From: an uncultured Oscillospiraceae bacterium
GTDB taxonomy: Bacteria > Bacillota > Clostridia > Oscillospirales > Oscillospiraceae
Length of the DNA stretch: 64,000 nt
NCBI GenBank assembly: GCA_947626265.1
Contig: CANQRM010000018.1
Location: forward strand, 1-64,000
Direction: 5' to 3'
Part shown: piece after piece, positions 1-7,781 of the stretch
How positions within the stretch are numbered: position 1 is the stretch's first letter
Layout of the letters: every line of letters begins with the position of its first letter
Made by a program: the position numbers and the translations under genes
The notes under the pieces: generated by a model
Database searches by the model: none
The model's input: only the letters and a program-made list of their open reading frames with translations
Told to the model about the DNA's origin: nothing

Positions 1-30
1 TCTACCCTATCTTTGAAGGAGGTTTTGCCT

Positions 31-1581
31 ATACCATGTCCGCACTTTAAGCTCACGATCACCCAGCGAAGCCGGGGCCAGTCCGCCGTCGCCGGTGCCG
101 CATATCAGAGCGGCGAGAGCCTGTTTTCTGAATACGACGGAAAACGAAAATCCTATTCCGAGAAGCGCGGCATCGTCTACACAGAGATCATGCTCCCGCC
201 AAACGCGCCGCCGGAATTTGCAGATCGGAACACGCTTTGGAATTCGGTTGAACGGAAAGAGAATCAGTGGAACTCTCAGCTTGCCCGCCGCATCGTCATG
301 GCTCTGCCGCGAGAGGTACCGCCGGAACAATATCCGCAGATGCTGCGTGATTACTGCCAGACGCAATTCGTTTCCAAAGGGATGTGCGTGGATTTTGCCA
401 TCCACGACAAGGGGACCGGTAATCCCCACGCCCACGTCATGCTGACCATGCGGCCGATGGACGAGCACGGTCGCTGGCTGCCAAAGACCAGGAAGGTCTA
501 CGATCTGGATGAAAACGGCCAGCGATACAAATGCCCCAACAGCCGCTATTGGGCCAGCCACAAGGAGGACACCGTTGACTGGAATGACCGGAAATACGGC
601 GAGATCTGGCGGCACGCCTGGGAGGTCGTGCAGAACGATTACCTGGAGAGGAACGGCCGCCCGGAGCGCGTGGACCTGCGCTCGTATGTTCGGCAGGGCG
701 TGGATAAAATACCGACTGTCCACATGGGTCCAGCAGTCTTCCAAATGGAGAAGCGGGGCATACGGACCAACATCGGCGATCTCAATCGGGACATCAAAGC
801 CGCCAACAGCCTGATGGCATCCATCCGCGCCCACATCCGGCATTTGAAAGCGTGGCTGGACACGCTGGCGAACGCTCTGGAAACGCGCAAGGAGCCGACC
901 GTCCCGGCGCTGCTGGCTCGGTACATGGAGATGCGGGAGGACGAGCGTGCCAGCTGGTCCGCTATGGGGCAGCTCAAAGGCACCGCTACAGATTTCGATA
1001 AGATGATACAAGCCATATCGTATCTGAAAGAAAACCGCCTGATCTCCGTGGACGCTTTCAGGGCCAAGCTGTCTGCGACACAAAGCCAAGCTGACACGAT
1101 CCGCAGGGATATGCGGGCCAACGAAAAGCGAATGAAGGTCATCGCCGCTACGCTGGACGCATACAGAACATACCTGGACCGCAAGCCCGTATATGACGCT
1201 TACAACAAAAAGGGTTTCAAGCGGACCAAGGAGAAGTATGCCGCCGAGCACAAGGATGAGCTTGCCGCCATGAAAAAGGCGTATGGCTATCTCATGCACC
1301 ACGGCGGAACGGTCGATGTGCCTGTCCAGGCTCTGCATGCGGAGTACAACGCTCTGCAGGAACAGAACCGGGACAAGGAAACCCGGCTGGCCTCCATCCA
1401 AGGCGATCTGCGCAAGCTACGGGAGATCCGCGCCTGGGTCGATAAGGTCATTCCCGGCCTGTTGCCGGGCCCTGCCGAACAGAAGCAGGAGCGTTCTTCT
1501 GTGCTTGCCAAGCTGCAAGACGCCTCACCGCAGCCGATCGTCCATCCGGCGAAGCAAAAAACACAAGACATGGAACACTAA
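31..1581 (+). CDS. mobA: MobA/MobL-family relaxase of a mobilizable element
   Basis: Conjugative relaxase that would nick oriT and pilot the single strand during mobilization. The N-terminus (PCPHFKLTITQRSRGQSAVA, then GAAYQSGE) and the metal-binding stretch HDKGTGNPHAHVML near residues 125-138 (histidines about 125, 133, 135) are typical of MobA/MobL proteins. The C-terminal half is helical and charged, as usual for this group. The sequence decides the start: AAGGAGG at 16-22 lies only 2 nt before an in-frame TTG (25) but 8 nt before ATA at 31, and family members as I recall them begin MPCPHFK. I therefore start at the rare ATA codon, giving 516 aa; TTG at 13 or 25 is the alternative. No mobilization partner or oriT is visible, and the element continues left of the window. 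Function sure, start less so. Confidence 0.88.
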   Translation: MPCPHFKLTITQRSRGQSAVAGAAYQSGESLFSEYDGKRKSYSEKRGIVYTEIMLPPNAPPEFADRNTLWNSVERKENQWNSQLARRIVMALPREVPPEQYPQMLRDYCQTQFVSKGMCVDFAIHDKGTGNPHAHVMLTMRPMDEHGRWLPKTRKVYDLDENGQRYKCPNSRYWASHKEDTVDWNDRKYGEIWRHAWEVVQNDYLERNGRPERVDLRSYVRQGVDKIPTVHMGPAVFQMEKRGIRTNIGDLNRDIKAANSLMASIRAHIRHLKAWLDTLANALETRKEPTVPALLARYMEMREDERASWSAMGQLKGTATDFDKMIQAISYLKENRLISVDAFRAKLSATQSQADTIRRDMRANEKRMKVIAATLDAYRTYLDRKPVYDAYNKKGFKRTKEKYAAEHKDELAAMKKAYGYLMHHGGTVDVPVQALHAEYNALQEQNRDKETRLASIQGDLRKLREIRAWVDKVIPGLLPGPAEQKQERSSVLAKLQDASPQPIVHPAKQKTQDMEH

Positions 1582-1588
1582 CGCGCAA

Positions 1589-1618
1589 GAGGCGGGCATC
1601 GCGCCCGCCTCTTGTTTT
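1589..1618 (+). terminator. Intrinsic terminator after the relaxase gene
   Basis: A 9-bp perfect stem GAGGCGGGC/GCCCGCCTC with a 5-nt loop (atcgc), followed by TTGTTTTGT, lies 7 nt after the relaxase stop. The same stem recurs at 4158 and 5527. Confidence 0.8.
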
Positions 1619-1675
1619 GTATCAGCGTTTACAATCTCTTGCACGCTTCTTAACCGGTATTATCTCAGCTTCCAC

Positions 1676-1704
1676 TTGCACTGATCTTATCTGTATGATA
1701 AGAT
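1676..1704 (+). promoter_or_regulatory. Possible promoter of the lipoprotein/toxin operon
   Basis: TTGCAC, 17-nt spacer, TAAGAT. The spacer and -10 overlap an inverted repeat CTTATC-tgtat-GATAAG (1686-1702), which could be an operator. It is the only candidate in the 150-bp gap before the 1771 gene. Confidence 0.35.
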
Positions 1705-1770
1705 TTCGATGGTGATATCCAAACACATAAGGCAAACTATGTAAGTGGTCTGGAGGGCCTGTCACCAACG

Positions 1771-2142
1771 ATGAAGAACATCAACGGGTTCGTTGCTGAA
1801 AAGTACAACACTTCCGATTATGAGCGGGTTGATTCGGAAGTTTATAAGTATGGCAGCATCTTTGTCACGAGTTTAAGTTTCCAGCAGGAACCGGAACTTG
1901 GAGAAGGTGTTGATGCCGAACACATCTCTCAGTACCCCCTCGAAGATCTGCTGGACCGCTTCACAGTGTATATTTCAGATTTCTATAAAGAGCTGAACGT
2001 CAGCACCTCCGCATGTCATCTGGAATTTGCCGGATTTGACCTTGCTAGCATCCAAAATCTGCGGCAGATCATTGGCAAGCATGTATATAACCGAAAGGTT
2101 CGCATAAATAACGCCGACCATATTGAACTGGTGATAGAGTAG
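1771..2142 (+). CDS. Hypothetical protein, 123 aa, in the mobile element
   Basis: I do not recognise this family. It is a small soluble protein with no signal peptide or membrane segment. A central acidic stretch (QYPLEDLLDRFTVYISDFYK) precedes a C-terminal half that looks alpha/beta. It sits 19 bp before the nuclease lipoprotein gene in the same orientation, so co-expression is likely. A cytoplasmic immunity or chaperone role for that toxin-like protein is possible from position alone. The only nearby SD-like sequence (GGAGG, 1752-1756) is 14 nt from the ATG, longer than usual, so the start is moderately certain. Codon use is AT-richer than in the flanking chromosome. Confidence 0.65.
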   Translation: MKNINGFVAEKYNTSDYERVDSEVYKYGSIFVTSLSFQQEPELGEGVDAEHISQYPLEDLLDRFTVYISDFYKELNVSTSACHLEFAGFDLASIQNLRQIIGKHVYNRKVRINNADHIELVIE

Positions 2143-2161
2143 CCAAATCAGGGAGGATGGT

Positions 2162-3553
2162 ATGAAAGGTCTGTTTAAGCGCTGGACTGCCCTCATACTG
2201 ATAGGCGGTATTCTCATTCAGCTTCTGGCCGGTTGCTCAGGAAATCGCAGCCTACCGAAATCTTCGGACACTAGATTTCAGGAGAAGGTTATCTCGGAGC
2301 AGATCATTACGGAAAGCGGGATTGCAGAAGAGAAATTAGACGAATCCTACATTATCGAAAACCTCGTTTACGAGGAGGGCGTATACGAGTACAAAATCTC
2401 AGAGGATATTATCAGTCAAGCCTATGTGTTTGAAGTAACAATCAGCGAACACACCGAGCAAGACATAGAGGCATTTCTTCCAGATGATCTGGATGAATAT
2501 GACATTGATTGGCTGAAGGTTATCGGCAAGTTTGCTGTTGGCACCACTATTATCATTGGTGTTGGCATCATCAATCACTTCTCTGCTGGCTCCACATACT
2601 TTGTATTTGGTTCCCCTGCCACAGTCGCACGAGACGCATTTGTTGGCGGTGCTATAGGGGCCGCGCTCAAAGAAGTGTTTGAGTGCGTAAAGGAGGGAAA
2701 AGCACCTCTAAAGGCTGTCACCAAATATGCAATTGAAGGGTTTGCGGATGGATATATGTGGGGTGCCATCTCCTCTGTCCTGAAAGTATCCGCAGAGAAC
2801 TTCAAGCGACTAAAGGTCTTTAAACTTGCTACTGGCGGCAAAGCGACCATCAGGCCAAATGGTACGGTTTTTGATGAAGCCGGTAAGTTGATTGGAAGAG
2901 CATATTACGGCAAGGAGGGCCTATGGTATCTGCTGGATGATGCCTCTAAAGCTATCCAAGTCTTTGACAAAGCAGGTAAAGCTATTACAGACACTGCAAT
3001 CCTTTCTGCAGCAAAAACACTTCCTTCTAATGCTAAACTGCGCCTTGGCCCAGCAACAGACGCGCCCATCTGTTACACGGATGATTTAGGGCAGATTATG
3101 AGGACTGGCAATAGCTTGGCCCCAAATCTTTCCTATGAGCTTAATGGATATACTTATACCACAGACGATTTTGGCAGAATCATAAAAGCGGATTTCGCCG
3201 ATCTCAAACTAAAGAATCCAGAGCGTAGGTTTCGGCTTGATATACTGGACAGCAAGCAAAACATTGGGAAGGGCTTTGAACTGACGACTGATGACCGTGG
3301 GCACCTTATCGCGGATATGTTTGACGGCAACAATACCATGGCTAACATAGTAGCTATGAATAGTTCTGTCAATCAGCGTGAGGTCCAGGCAATTGAAAAC
3401 ATATGGAAACTGTGCCTCCAAGACGGCGGGCATGTCCACGGAAGCATTGAGCTTACTTATACTGGTGAATCCTTCCGCCCCGACAGCTTCAAATATATAT
3501 ATGACGCTGGTAAAGGTGAAATCTCAGAAACAATAATTAATAGCATCTCGTAA
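2162..3553 (+). CDS. Lipoprotein with C-terminal DNA/RNA non-specific nuclease domain (polymorphic-toxin-like)
   Basis: 463 aa. The N-terminus is a lipoprotein signal (LLAGC, lipidated Cys25). Residues about 30-115 are acidic and extended. A glycine-rich hydrophobic region (about 118-200, starting WLKVIGKFAVGTTIIIGVGI) resembles the membrane-insertion or pre-toxin segments of polymorphic toxins. The last about 110 residues match the Endonuclease_NS_2 pattern: RGHLIAD with putative catalytic His381, then a conserved Asn-rich stretch, an NQREVQAIENIWK helix, and the closing Y-x-G-x-S-x-RP-x-x-F motif. The family cleaves DNA and RNA without sequence specificity and often forms the C-terminal warhead of secreted toxins. 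An exported, lipid-anchored nuclease on a mobilizable element suggests interference competition or nutrient nucleolysis. The start has SD GGGAGG at 2151-2156. The flanking small genes are candidate immunity proteins. The nuclease call is good; the biological role is inferred. Confidence 0.75.
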   Translation: MKGLFKRWTALILIGGILIQLLAGCSGNRSLPKSSDTRFQEKVISEQIITESGIAEEKLDESYIIENLVYEEGVYEYKISEDIISQAYVFEVTISEHTEQDIEAFLPDDLDEYDIDWLKVIGKFAVGTTIIIGVGIINHFSAGSTYFVFGSPATVARDAFVGGAIGAALKEVFECVKEGKAPLKAVTKYAIEGFADGYMWGAISSVLKVSAENFKRLKVFKLATGGKATIRPNGTVFDEAGKLIGRAYYGKEGLWYLLDDASKAIQVFDKAGKAITDTAILSAAKTLPSNAKLRLGPATDAPICYTDDLGQIMRTGNSLAPNLSYELNGYTYTTDDFGRIIKADFADLKLKNPERRFRLDILDSKQNIGKGFELTTDDRGHLIADMFDGNNTMANIVAMNSSVNQREVQAIENIWKLCLQDGGHVHGSIELTYTGESFRPDSFKYIYDAGKGEISETIINSIS

Positions 3554-3567
3554 AGGGGGAGCCTACT

Positions 3568-4149
3568 ATGAACCATACTCACCTTCTGTCTCGTATAATT
3601 GCCGTGCTATGTTGTCTCTTGCTCCTGCTCTCTGGATGCGGCAAAGATAAAGAAGATTCGTCTGACAGTGCAGTCTCTGAAGAAGAGATTGTGGAAGAAA
3701 AAGATTATCTGTCCGTTGACACCAGCATTGCCTATTCTGCCGGGAATACAAGCGACTGGTCCTACGGCAACCAGCGGAAAGAGTTTCCCGATAATGATGC
3801 CTGCTATGTCAGGGTTGCCAGCACAGCAATCACAAGCGGTTCGTTTGGGAAAGGCAGAGGCGATGAGATCGCTGTAACATACCGTTTCACTGGAACAGAA
3901 AACTGTTCAGTGGAAATTTCTGACGGCAGAGCAACTAAACTTGACAGTGATGATCCCAACATTGTCGAGTTCACGAGGTTTATCACTGCAGAGAAAAGCA
4001 AAAAAGCAGATGAAGACATTCTTATCTTCAGGTATTTGCCTGATGGAGCAGAAAGCATGACCCTTGAAGTCATCTATGACGATCAAGTTGCAGAAAGATT
4101 TGATGCTTTCAACACCGTGTACTTTATCAGTGGGACTGATACCCAATAA
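3568..4149 (+). CDS. Lipoprotein of unknown function, 193 aa
   Basis: It begins 14 bp after the nuclease lipoprotein gene, with SD AAAGGGGG. The signal peptide ends in a clear lipobox (LLLLSGC), followed by an acidic, disordered stretch (KDKEDSSDSAVSEEEIVEEK). The rest is a compact, probably beta-rich domain. I do not recognise the family. Being lipidated and encoded directly downstream of an exported nuclease, it could be a surface immunity protein or a partner; that is inference from position only. A strong terminator follows at once. Confidence 0.7.
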   Translation: MNHTHLLSRIIAVLCCLLLLLSGCGKDKEDSSDSAVSEEEIVEEKDYLSVDTSIAYSAGNTSDWSYGNQRKEFPDNDACYVRVASTAITSGSFGKGRGDEIAVTYRFTGTENCSVEISDGRATKLDSDDPNIVEFTRFITAEKSKKADEDILIFRYLPDGAESMTLEVIYDDQVAERFDAFNTVYFISGTDTQ

Positions 4150-4157
4150 CACGCTAG

Positions 4158-4188
4158 GAGGCGGGCATCGCGCCCGCCTCTTGTTTAT
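4158..4188 (+). terminator. Intrinsic terminator, second copy of the element hairpin
   Basis: Stem GAGGCGGGC/GCCCGCCTC with loop atcgc, identical to the terminator at 1589, followed by TTGTTTATTT. It ends the two-lipoprotein operon and faces the convergent AlbA_2 gene. Confidence 0.8.
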
Positions 4189-4206
4189 TTACATGGTAAT
4201 AAGCAA

Positions 4207-5439
4207 TCAGTCGTTAAGATAAACATCCTTGATTAACGGGTCGATTATATCGGATGCTCTAATACCTAGCGCGAGCGCACAATTCAACTCAAACATTTTC
4301 ATATTCTTGTCCTCTTCGCCTCTATTACTCCAAAAAACTGTCGGTGGACAAATAATTGTGTTTCTGTCTACAATTGGCATTGCCAAAGAAATCCTCGAAG
4401 GAAGTGAAGTGACACCCTTACATCCAATTACAGAGGCGCAAACAAAATAGCGGTTTGCCTTATAATGCTGTGGGAACAAGGAAAAATATGCCATAATAAA
4501 TTCAGGCCACGAATCACGGAGGCTATCAAAACTCAAAATGCCATTGGGGTGCTTCTCGCTAAAAACGTCCACCACATAGTTGCTCTCAAGAGGGAAGTAA
4601 AGTTCAGAAATACCATTGTTGAACAGTAAGCACTCCGTTCCACTTTCTGTGTTTACGCTTCTTATCCCATCGACGCTAGGCTGATAAAAGCTGTTACATC
4701 TAGCAGCAGAAAAGATAGAACCAAACTTAACGTTCTCCCTCTTCTCCATAAGAAAGAGGTTTTTATCATATGTGCTATTCAAAAATGTTTCTGGAATAAT
4801 GTGAAGCAACAGAAACCTGGAATACCTATGGTCATTTGTGTCTTCTTGTTCTAGGAAGTACTGGATACGGTCCCTTCTAAAATATTCAATTTCTTTTTCC
4901 AGAGAAAGAGACTGCGTGAACATATTCCTCATCTCCATGTAGCTGACACTCTTCTTTCCATTCCCCACTCGTCTGAATATTTTGTAATTTGATTCGCCCT
5001 CTAAGTGTATATATGGAGCAAAGAAATCATGTTGCACATGTATAATGACGATGTACTTTCCAGCTTCCATTTTCAAGAATTTGAATTGGACAGGTGGTAT
5101 CTGAGGCGAGATGGAATTTAGGTTATTCTTCCGGTCCAATTCAAACTTATCAATATTATCGTCTGGAATATCAATGCCGATCATCTCGTGTGCGACTCCT
5201 TTTTCTTCTCCAATACCGAATATCAGATACCCGCCATCAGAGTTAGCAAAAGCACATACGTCGCTCCGAAACTCAGAGACTTTTTCGTCCCGCTGCTTTC
5301 CTTTCTCCATTTCAAGAAACGCAAAGTTGCGTTTGAAATCAAGATACTCGCTTTCTCTGTAATCCGGATTGTCCAGCATGATCCGAATGTCCTCTAAACT
5401 GCAGTCCATTAAATCTTTTCCGTTGATTAAAGGCACCAT
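4207..5439 (-). CDS. AlbA_2 (Schlafen-type) putative DNA-binding domain protein
   Basis: Residues about 25-150 carry the AlbA_2/divergent AAA_4 signature: ESEYLDFKR, then VCAFANSDGGYLIFGIGEE, then a short beta-rich stretch ending at YKIFRRVGNGKKSVS. This domain occurs in many mobile-element and defence-island proteins and is proposed to bind nucleic acid. The C-terminal about 250 residues match nothing I know. I start at the ATG with GAGG 11 nt upstream (410 aa); an ATG at 5448 and a TTG at 5478 are in frame. It is AT-rich like the element and convergent with the lipoprotein operon. It is the last element gene before the tmRNA junction. Possible roles are regulation or anti-phage defence; neither is shown. 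Confidence 0.72.
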   Translation of the reverse strand: MVPLINGKDLMDCSLEDIRIMLDNPDYRESEYLDFKRNFAFLEMEKGKQRDEKVSEFRSDVCAFANSDGGYLIFGIGEEKGVAHEMIGIDIPDDNIDKFELDRKNNLNSISPQIPPVQFKFLKMEAGKYIVIIHVQHDFFAPYIHLEGESNYKIFRRVGNGKKSVSYMEMRNMFTQSLSLEKEIEYFRRDRIQYFLEQEDTNDHRYSRFLLLHIIPETFLNSTYDKNLFLMEKRENVKFGSIFSAARCNSFYQPSVDGIRSVNTESGTECLLFNNGISELYFPLESNYVVDVFSEKHPNGILSFDSLRDSWPEFIMAYFSLFPQHYKANRYFVCASVIGCKGVTSLPSRISLAMPIVDRNTIICPPTVFWSNRGEEDKNMKMFELNCALALGIRASDIIDPLIKDVYLND

Positions 5440-5526
5440 GTCTCTCATATCCTCACTTTCCCCCAAATTGTACCACAAACTAACGGAGAAAGCTACTTGC
5501 CCTTCGTACAGTCACTCCCACGCAGA

Positions 5527-5549
5527 GAGGCGGGCATTACGCCCGCCTC
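5527..5549. repeat. Third copy of the GAGGCGGGC hairpin
   Basis: The same 9-bp stem as the terminators at 1589 and 4158, with loop attac. It is followed by CGTTTC, not a clean U-tract, and no plus-strand gene ends here, so its terminator role is doubtful. It lies between the AlbA_2 gene and the tmRNA junction. Confidence 0.6.
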
Positions 5550-5582
5550 CGTTTCATATCCCTATGTCCTCAATATACACAA

Positions 5583-5624
5583 GAAATCCGAACCCGTTTC
5601 CTATTGGAATCAAGTTCGGATTTC
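5583..5624 (-). terminator. Probable ssrA terminator
   Basis: An 11-bp stem GAAATCCGAAC/GTTCGGATTTC lies 7 nt beyond the 3' CCA of the tmRNA gene, followed on the minus strand by TTGTGT. The U-tract is poor, so it might equally be the outer end of the integrated element. Confidence 0.5.
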
Positions 5625-5631
5625 TCGATCT

Positions 5632-5660
5632 TGGTGGAGCTGAGGGGGATCGAACCCCTG
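5632..5660. other. Candidate attachment site of the mobile element (3' end of ssrA)
   Basis: Tyrosine integrases of many elements recombine at the T-arm/acceptor 3' end of tmRNA genes. AT-rich mobile genes start right beyond this point and core genes lie on the other side. The second att copy and an integrase would be left of the window and were not seen. Confidence 0.35.
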
Positions 5661-5993
5661 TCCGAAAGCACTTCAGCGGAACCTTCTCCGGGCGCAGGCG
5701 GTCATCTTGCGCTTACGCGCTCTTCCCCTTCCCGGTGCAGGCCGTCACGCATGACGGGTCGGGTAGCTTCATGATGCATGGTGCGCTCAAAGCTTTGCGC
5801 ACGCACGGACGCTGCTAATCGACGCCCAAGTCCCGGGCCGCAGCGCTCCCGGGCTGGACGGGCCTGCCTTAAGCGGCGGCCAGAGCGAGATTATCGTTCT
5901 CAGTTAATTTGAAAGGTTCCCGGTTTTAAGGATGTCCGGGTCATCCGCCCGCTTATTCCGCCCCCACGCCCCCGTCGAAACCATTGCAGCCCC
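5632..5993 (-). ncRNA. ssrA: Transfer-messenger RNA (tmRNA)
   Basis: Rescues stalled ribosomes by trans-translation together with SmpB, whose gene is nearby. Read on the minus strand, the 5' end GGGGCUG pairs with CAGCUCC before the genome-encoded ACCA 3' end. The T-arm GGGGTTCGATCCCC is intact and a 5' GGTTTCGACGG-type motif is present. The tag frame lies at 5869-5901 and reads ENDNLALAAA followed by TAA. The length (362 nt) is normal for a one-piece tmRNA. A GC-rich hairpin (6000-6021) separates it from ppi, so it may be processed from a smpB-ppi-ssrA transcript or have its own weak promoter. Confidence 0.95.
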
Positions 5994-6045
5994 TCGGAGC
6001 GCGCCCGCCTGCGGGCGCGCGACGCATGAGAACGAATCTATTAAA

Positions 6046-6564
6046 TTAAGCCTTTTTCGGCTCCGGATACGCCTGGCCGAAGGTCTCGGCGGTGACCTTG
6101 TGCATGACCTGGGGGGTCAGGGGCTTGTCGCCCCAGCCGGTCTTGGAGGCGGCGATCTTATCCACCACATCCATGCCCTCCAGCACCTGGCCGAAAGCGG
6201 CATACTGGCCGTCCAGATGGGGGGCGTCCTCGTGCATGATGAAAAACTGGCTGCCGGCGGAGTCCGGGTCCATGGCCCGGGCCATGCTCAGCACACCCCG
6301 GGTATGGCGCAGGTCGTTGATGTAGCCGTTGGCAGTGAACTCGCCGGGGATGGAGTAGCCGGGGCCGCCGGTGCCGTTGCCGTCCGGGTCGCCGCCCTGG
6401 ATCATGAACCCGGGGATGACCCGGTGGAAGATGAGCCCGTTATAGAAGCCCTTGTTTACAAGGGAGAGGAAGTTGTTGACCGTATTGGGCGCGATCTCCG
6501 GGTAGAGCTCGGCCTTGATGACGCCGCCGTCGTGCATACGGATGGTGACGATAGGATTCTTCAT
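6046..6564 (-). CDS. Cyclophilin-type peptidyl-prolyl cis-trans isomerase
   Basis: Catalyses prolyl cis-trans isomerization during protein folding. The 172-residue protein has the compact bacterial cyclophilin core: [25 protein letters not shown], then [17 protein letters not shown], then [21 protein letters not shown], including the catalytic Arg of FHR and the QFF active-site strand. There is no signal peptide, so it is cytoplasmic. The start codon overlaps the smpB stop (ATGA), with AAGGAGG 7 nt upstream, so the two are translationally coupled. Confidence 0.93.
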   Translation of the reverse strand: MKNPIVTIRMHDGGVIKAELYPEIAPNTVNNFLSLVNKGFYNGLIFHRVIPGFMIQGGDPDGNGTGGPGYSIPGEFTANGYINDLRHTRGVLSMARAMDPDSAGSQFFIMHEDAPHLDGQYAAFGQVLEGMDVVDKIAASKTGWGDKPLTPQVMHKVTAETFGQAYPEPKKA

Positions 6565-7031
6565 GCGTTTGCCTCCTTGAATTTCCGATCCATTTCCCGC
6601 CGGGCGGACTTCTCCGCCGCGTCGGTGCGCTTGTCGTAGAGCTTTTTGCCCTTGCAAAGGCCCAGCTCCACCTTCACGAGACTGTCCTTGAAGTAGAGGC
6701 TCAGGGGCACCAGCGCCAGACCCTCCTGCTGCACCTTGGCGCCCAGGCGAAGGATCTCCCGCCTGTGCATCAAAAGCCGCCGGTCCCGGTCCGGGTCGGC
6801 GTTGAAATAGCTGCCCTGCTTATAGGGACTTATGTGCATGCCCCGGACCCAGAGCTCGCCGTTCTTCACCCGGGCGTAGCAGTCCTTCAGGTTCACCGTG
6901 CCGGCGCGGACGGATTTCACCTCCGTGCCCGTGAGCTCGATGCCCGCCTCATAGCGGTCCAGGACGAAATAGTCGTGCCGCGCTTTGCGGTTGTCCGTGA
7001 TCAGCTTCGTCCCCTTGCCGCCCGGCGCCAT
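6561..7031 (-). CDS. smpB: SsrA-binding protein SmpB
   Basis: Binds the tRNA-like domain of tmRNA and brings it to stalled ribosomes. All landmarks are present: [33 protein letters not shown], the [12 protein letters not shown] strand, [24 protein letters not shown], and the basic C-terminal tail [16 protein letters not shown] that occupies the empty mRNA channel. At 156 aa it is of usual length. The gene leads a short operon with ppi and lies 570 bp from its partner ssrA, a common Firmicutes arrangement. SD GGGGAGG precedes the ATG. Confidence 0.97.
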   Translation of the reverse strand: MAPGGKGTKLITDNRKARHDYFVLDRYEAGIELTGTEVKSVRAGTVNLKDCYARVKNGELWVRGMHISPYKQGSYFNADPDRDRRLLMHRREILRLGAKVQQEGLALVPLSLYFKDSLVKVELGLCKGKKLYDKRTDAAEKSARREMDRKFKEANA

Positions 7032-7075
7032 CGGCTCACCTCCCCATGTCCCGCTGAGTATGTCTCGCTAAGTGG

Positions 7076-7104
7076 ATTATACTACATTTTTCCCGGTTTA
7101 GCAA
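7076..7104 (-). promoter_or_regulatory. smpB promoter
   Basis: On the minus strand TTGCTA, 17-nt spacer, TATAAT; transcription would start about 35 nt before smpB. Confidence 0.65.
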
Positions 7105-7164
7105 TTCTTACCGCCCACAAAGAAAAAAGTTCACAATTGGGCCATTTGCCAGTATAGCAGGCTC

Positions 7165-7620
7165 TCAGCGCGAAAAATAGCGGCCCAGGGCGGCCACGGC
7201 GTCCTCCCGGATAAGGCACAGGCCCTGCTCCCGGGCGTGGACCTCCCATAAGGGGCCTGTCTCCCGGGGCTCGCCGAACTCATAGAGCGCCGCCGTCACC
7301 CCTTCGGGCTCCACCGCCAGCATGTACCCGTCCCCGGCGGCGTATAAGGCGCTTCCCGCCGGCGGGCACCGCAGGGCTCCGCCCAGCAGGGCCTCCAGAT
7401 CGGAAAAATAAAAGGCGCACCGCTTGGGCCTAGCGGGCCGGGCGATGATGAGGGTCTCCTCCCCGGCGGCGAAGCACTCCGCCTCCGTGGAACCCCAGGG
7501 GGCCAAACCCTCCTCCGCCAGGGCCTGGCGCACCAGGCGGAGCATCTGCTCCCGGCTGGGCGGCGCCTCCCGGGATACCCATATGGACACGGCCGTATCC
7601 GTGGCCTGCACTGTTTTCAT
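7165..7620 (-). CDS. MecA-like adaptor protein
   Basis: MecA adaptors deliver substrates to ClpC/ClpP. The C-terminal half of this 151-aa protein follows the MecA C-domain pattern: FYFSDLEALLGGA, then SALYAAGDGYMLAVE, then LYEFGEP, then WEVHAREQGLCLIREDAVAALGRYF. The N-terminal part is shorter and more diverged than in classical MecA (about 220 aa), so the substrate-binding domain may be reduced. I start at ATG 7618-7620 because GGGAGGGG lies 6-7 nt upstream, although the frame is open for 16 more codons. Single gene, divergent from the NUDIX gene. The family call is by motif resemblance only. Confidence 0.55.
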   Translation of the reverse strand: MKTVQATDTAVSIWVSREAPPSREQMLRLVRQALAEEGLAPWGSTEAECFAAGEETLIIARPARPKRCAFYFSDLEALLGGALRCPPAGSALYAAGDGYMLAVEPEGVTAALYEFGEPRETGPLWEVHAREQGLCLIREDAVAALGRYFSR

Positions 7621-7697
7621 ACCTATCCCCTCCCATGTACAGGGCTTCTTAAACCGATTATAATCCAAAGAAATGCCCCGCGCATAGAATAAAAATG

Positions 7698-7726
7698 TGG
7701 AAATTCCCGAAAGAACGTGTTATACT
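7698..7726 (+). promoter_or_regulatory. Probable promoter of the NUDIX gene
   Basis: TGGAAA, 17-nt spacer, TATACT, with the NUDIX ATG 56 nt beyond the -10. Confidence 0.45.
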
Positions 7727-7781
7727 GGGGAAGATCTTGGTATTATGTAACCTTTTTCTGCCAACAAAGGGGGAATGCGGC

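Noticed and set aside
1-5560. Prophage remnant instead of a mobilizable element
   Set aside because: No phage structural, lysis or replication genes; the relaxase points to conjugative mobilization.
5369-5818. 149-codon plus-strand frame across the element end and ssrA
   Set aside because: It runs through the tmRNA gene and has no SD.
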